DNA of 64,000 nucleotides from assembly GCA_009360345.1 (NCBI GenBank), contig SPDP01000001.1:1922001-1986000 (forward strand), written 5' to 3'. The position numbers were made by a program, and so were the translations under genes. This DNA is from Alcaligenaceae bacterium SAGV5. GTDB taxonomy: Bacteria; Pseudomonadota; Gammaproteobacteria; Burkholderiales; Burkholderiaceae_B. Of the stretch, positions 1 through 8,130 are shown piece after piece (position 1 is the stretch's first letter; the number at the start of each line of letters is the position of its first letter). The notes beneath the pieces are model-generated. The model was not told the DNA's origin and searched no databases. It was given only the letters and a program-made list of their open reading frames with translations.

Positions 1-777
1 GTCGGCGCCCCCACCGCCGCGTTCACGGCCGATCTCTACCGCGCCATGGCCTGGGTGGCCGGCGGCGGCTTGCTGGCCATCCTGTTCGGCCTGGGGCTTG
101 CCTACCAGTTGGCGCGCCGCATCGAGCAGGCGGTGGGCAACCTCGTGGAGCCCGCCCTGGCGCTGGGCGCCGGCCATCGCATCAGTGTGGCGCCGCCGCA
201 CTTCAAGGAAACGGCGGCCGTGGCCGAAGCCATCGAGCACGCCGCCGATACGCTCGAACACGCGCGCCAGCTCGCCTATTACGACCCGCTCACCAAATTG
301 AGCAACCGGGTCCTGTTTTCGGAATTGGCCCGGCGCGCGATCGCCGCCGCACAGCGGTCCCGGACGTCGCTGGCCCTGGTCGCCATCGATCTCGATCACT
401 TCAAGACCGTCAACGACGTCCACGGCCACAGCACGGGCGATACCGTGCTCCAGATCGCCGCGCGCCGCATGGTCGACGCCGTCCGCCGGTCCGACGTGGT
501 CGCGCGCTACGGCGGCGACGAGTTCATGGTATTGCTGGACGGCACGGGCCCCGCCGCCGCCGAGGCCGTCGCCAACAGCCTGGTGGAAGCGCTGTCCGAG
601 CCTTACCCCGGCGTCTCGCCCCGGGTCAGCGCCTCGGCGGGCATCGCGGCCTTCCCGTCCTCGGGCACCACGCTGGAAGCGCTGATCAGCCGCGCCGACG
701 CCGCGCTGTACGCCGCGAAGTCCCACGGCAGGCATCAGGCGGTACTCGACCCGGGCGCCGAAAGCGCCGGCCGTTGA
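1..777 (+). CDS. Diguanylate cyclase (GGDEF), 5' end outside window
   Basis: 3' part of a membrane-linked diguanylate cyclase, the enzyme that makes c-di-GMP from two GTP. The frame is open from base 1, so the start lies upstream; the ATG at 46 is only the first one visible. A membrane segment (about 50-110) is followed by a HAMP-like linker and a GGDEF domain (about 275-750). The GGDEF signature is intact at 511-525, and an RxxD product-inhibition site (RRSD, 484-495) sits exactly five residues before it, so activity with feedback control is expected. A c-di-GMP source close to a PilZ-bearing cellulose synthase (8127) suggests a functional link, but that is inference. Confidence 0.9.
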   Translation, partial: VGAPTAAFTADLYRAMAWVAGGGLLAILFGLGLAYQLARRIEQAVGNLVEPALALGAGHRISVAPPHFKETAAVAEAIEHAADTLEHARQLAYYDPLTKLSNRVLFSELARRAIAAAQRSRTSLALVAIDLDHFKTVNDVHGHSTGDTVLQIAARRMVDAVRRSDVVARYGGDEFMVLLDGTGPAAAEAVANSLVEALSEPYPGVSPRVSASAGIAAFPSSGTTLEALISRADAALYAAKSHGRHQAVLDPGAESAGR

Positions 778-859
778 CCGGCCGTGCCATCTTTATCCTT
801 ATACTTTCGCCTGGGCAGAGCCGTCTCGGCGGCCACAAGAACAACCACCGGACCCCTCC

Positions 860-2104
860 ATGCCTTTCGCAAGCCTGCTTGGACGCATCGTGCTCTGGGC
901 CGCGCTGTATGTAGCCTGCGCCCATCTGTCGTTCGCCCTCGACGACCCCCTCACGCAAATATCCTTCGTCTGGTTCCCGGCCGGCGTGGCCGTCGCCGCC
1001 CTCTTCGCCATGCCACGGACGGCCTGGGCGGCCCTGACCGCCGCGCTGTTCGCCGCCGACCTGGGACTTTCGGCGCTGACCGGCCACCCCCTGGTCCCCT
1101 CCGCCTGGCTTGCCGCCCTGTCGCTCGCCTCCACGCTGGGCATCGCCTGGTTCTCGCAACGCTACGCCCAGGGCCGGGACGACCTGCACGCGGTGCTGGG
1201 ATGGGTGGCCATCACCTTCGTGGCCAGCGCCATCGCGGCGGTGGCCGGCAGCGCGGGGCTGGCGCTGATCAAGCGCGAAATCCCGTGGGATGCGGTGTCC
1301 GATCTCGCATGGATCTGGTGGGCGGCCACCGTGACCGGTGTGCTGTTCGGCGTCTCGGTGCTGATGGGATTCATGGGCTTTCGCACGGTCGAAGCCCCGC
1401 CGGGACCGATCGGCCGTACCGTGGGCATCACCGCGTGGCTGCTGCTGGCGGCCATGACCTGGTACGTGTTCGGCGTGCACCGCCCGTCCACGTCCGCGGC
1501 ACCGCTGCTGCTGGGGCTGGCCTGCATCCCGCTGGCACTGGCCACCGTGGTCACGCTCAGCGGCGGCAACCGGATGGGGTCGCTGGCCGTGCTGACCATG
1601 GCGGCCATCGTCATCTACCACTCCAACGCCGGTCGCGGCCCCTTCTTCCTGCGCGGCTTCCTGCCCGGCGAACCCCTGCTGCTGGTCCAGTCCTATCTGG
1701 TGTCGGTCGCCATGCTCCAGGTCTTCGTACGGATGCTGACCCGCGGCATCCGGCGCCCACGCATGGCCGGCGCGCATGATGCCGGCGGCCGCGAGACCCT
1801 GTACCGGCTGGACCTTTCCTCGGGCACCATCATCTGGGATGCGCCGCCCGACGCCCGCCCCGGCCCCGGAACGCTGGACGAAGTCCTGCGGCAGGTCCAT
1901 CCGGACGACCGCGAGGGTTTGCAGGAACGCCTGCGCGCCACCGACGGGACGCCCGGGCTGGACCGCCCCTTCCCGTTTCGCCTGGCGACCGCGCCCGGCC
2001 AGTGGACGACCGTCGTCGACCTTAACCGCGGGGCCATGATGGGCCCCGACGGCGCCTTCATCATCGGCAGCTGGCAACTGCCCACGCCGCACTCCGGCGC
2101 CTAG
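860..2104 (+). CDS. MASE1-domain membrane sensor without output domain
   Basis: A 414-residue protein. Residues 1 to about 300 are a run of hydrophobic segments of MASE1 type, the integral membrane sensor usually found at the N-terminus of histidine kinases and diguanylate cyclases. The last 100 or so residues look like a PAS/PAC-type fold (a VHPDDRE motif, then a short beta-rich end). No GGDEF, EAL or kinase domain follows: the frame stops at 2104 and the next gene starts nine bases later. It may be a stand-alone sensor working with the cyclase just upstream, or a truncated signalling protein. The MASE1 call is by pattern only. Confidence 0.7.
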   Translation: MPFASLLGRIVLWAALYVACAHLSFALDDPLTQISFVWFPAGVAVAALFAMPRTAWAALTAALFAADLGLSALTGHPLVPSAWLAALSLASTLGIAWFSQRYAQGRDDLHAVLGWVAITFVASAIAAVAGSAGLALIKREIPWDAVSDLAWIWWAATVTGVLFGVSVLMGFMGFRTVEAPPGPIGRTVGITAWLLLAAMTWYVFGVHRPSTSAAPLLLGLACIPLALATVVTLSGGNRMGSLAVLTMAAIVIYHSNAGRGPFFLRGFLPGEPLLLVQSYLVSVAMLQVFVRMLTRGIRRPRMAGAHDAGGRETLYRLDLSSGTIIWDAPPDARPGPGTLDEVLRQVHPDDREGLQERLRATDGTPGLDRPFPFRLATAPGQWTTVVDLNRGAMMGPDGAFIIGSWQLPTPHSGA

Positions 2105-2112
2105 AGGAATCC

Positions 2113-3429
2113 ATGATCCAGCTCGCCCTGCTTCTCTTCGGCGCCGGCTTCGCCCGCAGAAACGTCCATCTGCTGATCCTGATCGGCTTCGCCTGGGCCG
2201 CCCTGGGCGCGATCATCGCCCTGGACGGCATGGACGGCGTTCGCTACTTCCCGCTGACGCTGTTCGGCGCCCTGCTCCTGGTGGAAAGCCTGGTCACGCT
2301 GAGCGTCGCAGGCAGCGGCATGGGCGCCCAGAAAGCCGTCCTGGCCTTCAAGGGCGGCATCTTCCTGCTGATCGCGCTGCTGATTCTGACCGGCGGATCC
2401 ATCAGCAACCTGCTGCTGGCCATCATCCTGGGCCTGACCTACTTCGTGCTGGGCGTGTTCCAGATCGCCTCGGCCTGGGTGCTGCGCTACGACCGCTGGC
2501 GCCTGTCCGTGCTCGGCGGCTGCGCCCAGGTCCTGTTCGGCCTGTTCCTGTTCCAACCCTACCCCAGCCACTACGCCGGCACCGTCTCGTACTTCATCGG
2601 CATCACCATGCTGGCCGCCGGCATCAACACCATGCGGGTCGCCGCCCGGGCCCGGAAGCTGAGCGAACAGTCATCCATGTTCGACCTGCTCGCCCCCCTG
2701 GACCTGCGCGCCGCGGATGCGGAGGCGGATCCGCAGCCTTCCCCGCGGCCGCCCGCGCCGGACGGCCCCCTGACCGTCCATGTCTGGACCCCCGTGGGCT
2801 CGGCCAAGGACAAGACCGTGTCGCGGCCGGTATTCAACCGCTACATCGCCGCGGTCGACGTGCAGGGCGTGATATCGACCGGGCACGCCGCCATGGAAGC
2901 ACCGCCGTCCACCTATATCAGCCTGTATCCGGCGGTAGACATCGACCGCTCGCCCTCCGAATTCTTCAACCTGCTGAAGGCGGTCAAGGAAAACGACGTC
3001 CCGGGCAAATTCCAGCCCGACTACCCGACCGAGTCCAAGGCCTGGTGCCCGTCGAACTGGCAGGTCAGGTTCGACCGGTACGACCACCAGAAACTCCAGG
3101 CCTTCTGGCAACGCTACCGCGGGCAGGAGATCTACAACCTGACCCGGCGCAACTGCTCCAGCTCGGTCTCGTACGCGCTGGAATCCGCGCTGGACGGCGT
3201 GCTGGACGACCGCAGCCGGAGCGTGCGGCAGGTGCTGCGCACCCTGTTGATGCCCGAGCTCTGGATCGCCGCGCAGGTCCGCCAGCGCGCCCAGGTCATG
3301 GCCTGGACGCCCGGCCTGACGCTGGACTACAGCCGGGCGCTGCGCGCGGTCATCCATCCGGTCCAGAAGTCCTGGTTCTCGCGCTTCCTGGCGGCCGCCA
3401 CGCGCATGACCACGCGCAGCCGGGCCTGA
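2113..3429 (+). CDS. HdeD-like membrane protein fused to permuted papain-like (NlpC/P60-type) domain
   Basis: A 438-residue protein with a good ribosome binding site (GAGGAA, 2104-2109). Residues 1 to about 185 form six hydrophobic segments resembling the HdeD/DUF308 family. After a Pro/Ala-rich linker (about 200-225) comes a domain with GHAAMEAP followed by YISLYP, and near residue 345 RRNCSSSVSYALE. A His motif preceding a Cys motif is the order of circularly permuted NlpC/P60-like papain folds, so His and Cys could form a catalytic pair acting on peptides, peptidoglycan or lipids. The substrate cannot be inferred. It follows the MASE1 gene at nine bases, so probable co-transcription. Confidence 0.65.
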   Translation: MIQLALLLFGAGFARRNVHLLILIGFAWAALGAIIALDGMDGVRYFPLTLFGALLLVESLVTLSVAGSGMGAQKAVLAFKGGIFLLIALLILTGGSISNLLLAIILGLTYFVLGVFQIASAWVLRYDRWRLSVLGGCAQVLFGLFLFQPYPSHYAGTVSYFIGITMLAAGINTMRVAARARKLSEQSSMFDLLAPLDLRAADAEADPQPSPRPPAPDGPLTVHVWTPVGSAKDKTVSRPVFNRYIAAVDVQGVISTGHAAMEAPPSTYISLYPAVDIDRSPSEFFNLLKAVKENDVPGKFQPDYPTESKAWCPSNWQVRFDRYDHQKLQAFWQRYRGQEIYNLTRRNCSSSVSYALESALDGVLDDRSRSVRQVLRTLLMPELWIAAQVRQRAQVMAWTPGLTLDYSRALRAVIHPVQKSWFSRFLAAATRMTTRSRA

Positions 3430-3478
3430 GCCGGGACGGGCCCAGGTGGAATAAGGGCTGTCCCGGATGCCCTCCCCC

Positions 3479-3507
3479 TTGAAAGCCCCCCATGCCATCC
3501 CTATAAT
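3479..3507 (+). promoter_or_regulatory. groESL sigma-70 promoter
   Basis: TTGAAA (3479-3484) and TATAAT (3502-3507) are separated by exactly 17 bases, close to the vegetative consensus. The -10 box abuts the CIRCE element, so HrcA binding would block initiation. Confidence 0.85.
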
Positions 3508-3533
3508 TAGCACTCGATTGCCAAGAGTGCTAA
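3507..3533 (+). promoter_or_regulatory. CIRCE operator (HrcA binding site)
   Basis: TTAGCACTC, nine bases, then GAGTGCTAA: a perfect match to the CIRCE consensus. It lies 137 bases before groES and starts on the last base of the -10 box, so HrcA repression of groESL is strongly expected. No hrcA gene is in the window. Confidence 0.95.
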
Positions 3534-3669
3534 CAACGCTGCTCACGCGGCGCCAGGCCCTCCTGGCAACAGGCTGAGGCACCGCGTTTCTACGCGGCAC
3601 CGGCTAAATGCGGCTTTCCAGCCTCTTTTTCTGACAATTAGACGTCAACTTCGAACATCAGGAGTTTGT

Positions 3670-3957
3670 ATGGCCCTCCGTCCCCTGCACGATCGCGTGA
3701 TCGTCAAGCGCCTGGACAACGAGCGTAAAACCGCGTCCGGCATCGTCATCCCCGACAGCGCTGCCGAAAAGCCCGACCAGGGTGAAGTCCTGGCCGTCGG
3801 CCCGGGCAAGAAGACCGAAGACGGCAAAGTGCTGCCGGTCGACGTCAAGGTCGGCGACAAGGTCCTGTTCGGCAAGTACGCCGGCCAGGCCGTGAAGGTC
3901 GACGGCGACGAACTGCTCGTCATCCGCGAAGAAGAAATCCTGGCGGTGATCCAGTAA
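3670..3957 (+). CDS. groES: Co-chaperonin GroES
   Basis: A 95-residue 10-kDa chaperonin that caps the GroEL cylinder during ATP-driven protein folding in the cytoplasm. It begins with the family's typical [10 protein letters not shown] and contains the mobile loop (about residues 18-32) and the late GKYAG segment. Length is normal. AGGAG at 3660-3664 sets the start. groEL follows after 62 bases in the same transcript, and the CIRCE element upstream shows heat-shock control. Confidence 0.98.
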   Translation: MALRPLHDRVIVKRLDNERKTASGIVIPDSAAEKPDQGEVLAVGPGKKTEDGKVLPVDVKVGDKVLFGKYAGQAVKVDGDELLVIREEEILAVIQ

Positions 3958-4019
3958 GCCTCCTCGGCCTGCTGTCCGATCCCCCGGTATTCAACACAAT
4001 CATCCAAGGAATTTCGTAA

Positions 4020-5675
<1,656 letters not shown>

Positions 5676-5721
5676 GCAAGTCCCTTCCGCTGGTCCCGGG
5701 TCCGCCCGGGACGCTGCCTCG

Positions 5722-5754
5722 AAACCCGCGAGCGTCCGCGCTCGCGGGTTTTTT
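5722..5754 (+). terminator. Intrinsic terminator of groESL
   Basis: A 12-bp perfect stem, AACCCGCGAGCG at 5723-5734 and CGCTCGCGGGTT at 5739-5750, with a 4-base loop and a run of Ts. A-T pairing at 5722/5751 extends it. Confidence 0.9.
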
Positions 5755-5776
5755 CTTGCCTTCGCGTTACCCAGGC

Positions 5777-5824
5777 TTGACGGGGTTGCGCATCGCAACT
5801 ATATTGGTTGCGATGCGCAACCCC
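5777..5824 (+). promoter_or_regulatory. Promoter with double-palindrome operator of the MarR-GNAT gene
   Basis: TTGACG (5777-5782), 17 bases, TATATT (5800-5805) make a good sigma-70 promoter. Overlapping it is a perfect inverted repeat with 18-bp arms: GGGGTTGCGCATCGCAAC (5782-5799), a 7-base spacer, and its exact reverse complement at 5807-5824. Each arm is itself a palindrome, GTTGCG-N3-CGCAAC. One palindrome fills the -35/-10 spacer, the other lies just after the -10 box, as expected for two MarR dimers repressing the gene that follows. Autoregulation is inferred. Confidence 0.8.
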
Positions 5825-5837
5825 GGAGAAATGGCCC

Positions 5838-6818
5838 ATGCAGACCATGGATGCCTCCCCCCTTCCCCAAGACACCACCATCCAGGAACTCCGCGAGTTT
5901 TCCCGCAAACTGGTGCGCGAACTGGGATTCATGCGAGCCACCCTGGCGGATACGGATCTTGCGCCTTCGGCGGTCCATGCCATCCTCGAAATCGGAGCCG
6001 CGCCCGGCATCAATGCCCGGGACCTGGGCCATCTCCTGAAACTGGACAAATCGAACACGAGCCGGCAGTTGGCCAGGCTCGAGGCGGACGGCCTGCTCAG
6101 GCGCCAGGCCGCTGGCGATGATGGACGTTCGTCCTCGCTCTACCTGACTCCCCCGGGACAAGCGCTGCGAGAGAAAATCGATCGGTACGCCACGGCCCAG
6201 GTATCGGATGCGCTGCGGCGCATCGTTCCCGCCGACCAGCAGGCGCTCGTTCGCGCGCTGGCCCAGTATGGAGAGGCCCTGGCCCAGGGCGCCGGCGCCG
6301 ATACGACGCCCCCGGCCACGGCATCCGGCATCCAGGAGGGCTATCGGCCCGGTTGCATCGGCGATATTGCCGGCCTTCACGCGAGGTTCTATTCGGACCA
6401 CTGGCGCTTCGGCCTTTTCTTCGAAAAGAAAGTGGCGACCGAGCTGGCGGCTTTTGCCGAAACGCTGCCCGGCGACGGCAAGGCCCTGTGGCTACACGTG
6501 GAAAACGGCCGCACCCTGGCCTCGCTGGCCATCGACGGCAATCCGGCGGCGGGCATCGCCCATCTGCGGTGGTTCATCGTCGACGACGCCCTGCGCGGTA
6601 CGGGCATCGGACGGCGATTGATGTCTCACGCGATGCGATTCGTGGACAGCCGCTTTCAGGAAACCTATCTTTGGACGTTCAAGGGCCTGGACGCGGCGCG
6701 CCACCTGTATGAGTCGTTCGGCTTCCGGCTGGCGCAGGAGTCGGAGGGCGAACAATGGGGGGCGAGAGTCACCGAACAGCGTTTCCGCCGCCTTCGCCCG
6801 GGAGCCGATCCGGGCTGA
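5838..6818 (+). CDS. MarR-GNAT fusion: transcriptional regulator with acetyltransferase domain
   Basis: A 326-residue fusion. Residues 1 to about 150 are a MarR winged helix (LLKLDKSNTSRQLARLEADG as recognition region, then a DGRSS wing). Residues about 165-320 are a GNAT acetyltransferase with VDDALRGTGIGRRLM as acetyl-CoA loop and a C-terminal HLYESFGF motif. The ATG at 5838 is chosen because GGAG lies at 5825-5828; an earlier in-frame TTG at 5808 falls inside the operator. Monocistronic by position. The acetyl acceptor is unknown; a small-molecule detoxification or modification role is possible but not shown. Confidence 0.88.
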   Translation: MQTMDASPLPQDTTIQELREFSRKLVRELGFMRATLADTDLAPSAVHAILEIGAAPGINARDLGHLLKLDKSNTSRQLARLEADGLLRRQAAGDDGRSSSLYLTPPGQALREKIDRYATAQVSDALRRIVPADQQALVRALAQYGEALAQGAGADTTPPATASGIQEGYRPGCIGDIAGLHARFYSDHWRFGLFFEKKVATELAAFAETLPGDGKALWLHVENGRTLASLAIDGNPAAGIAHLRWFIVDDALRGTGIGRRLMSHAMRFVDSRFQETYLWTFKGLDAARHLYESFGFRLAQESEGEQWGARVTEQRFRRLRPGADPG

Positions 6819-7208
6819 CAGGGCCTGGCTGCCCCGCCGGTCCCTCACGTATAAAGATGTAGATAAATAACATAAACAAAGATGAAACTGACGCAACAAA
6901 ACATTGCGTGGGTCATGCATCTAGGCTAAATTCCCGTTGTCTTCTCTGATTTACCCTGGAGGCAGACGACTCAAGACGCAAGGTCATGCTTCAAGAATAC
7001 GTGCCAGAAACACGTAGCTCCGCCTTGCCAGAATGGGCGCAGACCCCATGAAGCGAATCCCCCCGACCTACTGAGGCCCTTGTCCCGTGCCCTCTCAGGG
7101 GACGCCCTCACCCGTACCCGCATTCCTTCGCATTCCGTCGCTCGAGCGCCTGGAAGCGTTGTGCATTGGCACGTGCGGACGAATCGATTACCCAGACAAG
7201 GATTGCCC
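6819..7208 (+). other. 390-base intergenic region upstream of the cellulose operon
   Basis: No convincing gene. Bases about 6850-6935 are notably AT-rich for this genome, and a candidate promoter is TTGCGT (6904-6909), 17 bases, TAAATT (6927-6932). ACGCAA (6891-6896) and TTGCGT (6904-6909) form an inverted repeat with a 7-base gap that overlaps the -35 box. A long leader of about 270 bases would precede bcsD. Confidence 0.45.
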
Positions 7209-7682
7209 ATGGACGCCACTTCATCCGTCATCAGCTATCTTTCCGGCCGCCAATGCGCAACGCAGTGGAAGATCTTCCTGCTATCGACCGCGCAAGAACT
7301 GGCCGAGAAATTTTCCGCCGCCGAACTGCGCACCTTCATGCGCAGGGTGGGCGGCCGCTTCGGCCGCGAACTTCCCGTACCGGCCTGCGCCACGCTGGAT
7401 GACATCCAGCTGGCCATGAGCCAGATCTGGACCCGCCTGGACTGGGGCTGGGTCCAGATCACCGACGAGACCGACCATCTGCGCCTGCAGCACTACTGCG
7501 CCCCCCTCGAAGCCGCGCTGGGACGCGAAGCGCTGGCCTGGACGCCCGCGTTCCTGGAAGGCGTATACCAGCAATGGTTCGAACAATTGGGCGCCGGCGA
7601 CAGGCTGCGCGTTTCCCAGATTTCCGATTTCGACGGCATCAGCGGCATAGGCTTGCGCCTGGGGTCGCCGGCCTCGACCTGA
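7209..7682 (+). CDS. bcsD: Cellulose synthase subunit D
   Basis: A 157-residue protein aligning by eye with the BcsD/CesD family (periplasmic octameric ring that orders glucan chains during export in Komagataeibacter). Landmarks are the FMRRVGGRFGREL segment near residue 45, LDWGWVQI near residue 80, and a late WTPAFLEGVYQQWF stretch. The ATG at 7209 is preceded by AAGGA at 7198; earlier in-frame starts lack such a site. First gene of the bcs operon; seven bases separate it from the next gene. BcsD presence suggests ordered fibrils rather than amorphous polymer, which is inference. Confidence 0.85.
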   Translation: MDATSSVISYLSGRQCATQWKIFLLSTAQELAEKFSAAELRTFMRRVGGRFGRELPVPACATLDDIQLAMSQIWTRLDWGWVQITDETDHLRLQHYCAPLEAALGREALAWTPAFLEGVYQQWFEQLGAGDRLRVSQISDFDGISGIGLRLGSPAST

Positions 7683-7689
7683 GGTGGCC

Positions 7690-8091
7690 ATGGACACATC
7701 CAATCATCCCGAAGCGGGGGACACCCCCCAACCCGATCCGACGCCACCGGCCGCGAGCCGCTGGCCCGCCCTGGCCCAGCGCCGCGCGGCGCCGGTCGCT
7801 GGTAGCGTCGCGGGCGGGCAGGCCGCCGAACTCGTTTCCACGGTGTACGTCCCGCCCACCCGCTTCCATCCCGCCGACGAATCGCCCTTGCACCAGGAAA
7901 CGGCCGCGACCCCGGCTGCCGGCCATCCCGTCATCGGGATCGACGCCGCGGCCGCGCCCTTGCCTGCCCCGGCTCCGGCCGCCGACGAACCGATCACCGG
8001 AATATTCAAACGCCTGCGCGGCTACGCCGACGACAGCCAGCCCGGCCCCCAGCACATGCCGGCGCTGTTCCAGCGCCTGCTCAGGAATTAA
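7690..8091 (+). CDS. Proline/alanine-rich cellulose accessory protein (BcsO/BcsP-like)
   Basis: A 133-residue, low-complexity, Pro- and Ala-rich protein with no signal peptide or membrane segment. Only the end looks folded: a short ITGIFKRLRGYADD stretch near residue 100 and a C-terminal PALFQRLLRN. Such proline-rich small proteins with a conserved short helix occur in betaproteobacterial bcs operons (BcsO, BcsP). Its place between bcsD and bcsA supports an accessory role in cellulose synthesis. The family name is a guess; the gene itself is well supported by tight packing. Confidence 0.6.
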   Translation: MDTSNHPEAGDTPQPDPTPPAASRWPALAQRRAAPVAGSVAGGQAAELVSTVYVPPTRFHPADESPLHQETAATPAAGHPVIGIDAAAAPLPAPAPAADEPITGIFKRLRGYADDSQPGPQHMPALFQRLLRN

Positions 8092-8094
8092 TCC

Positions 8095-8130
8095 ATGAAG
8101 CCGAGCAAGCCCCGACGGAGGCCAGCGTGA
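8095..8130 (+). CDS. Possible 11-codon mini-ORF coupled to bcsA
   Basis: ATG at 8095 is preceded by AGGA (8083-8086) at eight bases. The reading frame encodes MKPSKPRRRPA and its TGA (8128-8130) overlaps the GTG start of bcsA. It could serve translational coupling between the accessory gene and bcsA. It may equally be chance. Confidence 0.3.
   Translation: MKPSKPRRRPA

Noticed and set aside
5808..5837. Earlier TTG start of the MarR-GNAT gene
   Set aside because: The TTG lies inside the operator palindrome and has no ribosome site, while the ATG at 5838 has GGAG at the right distance.
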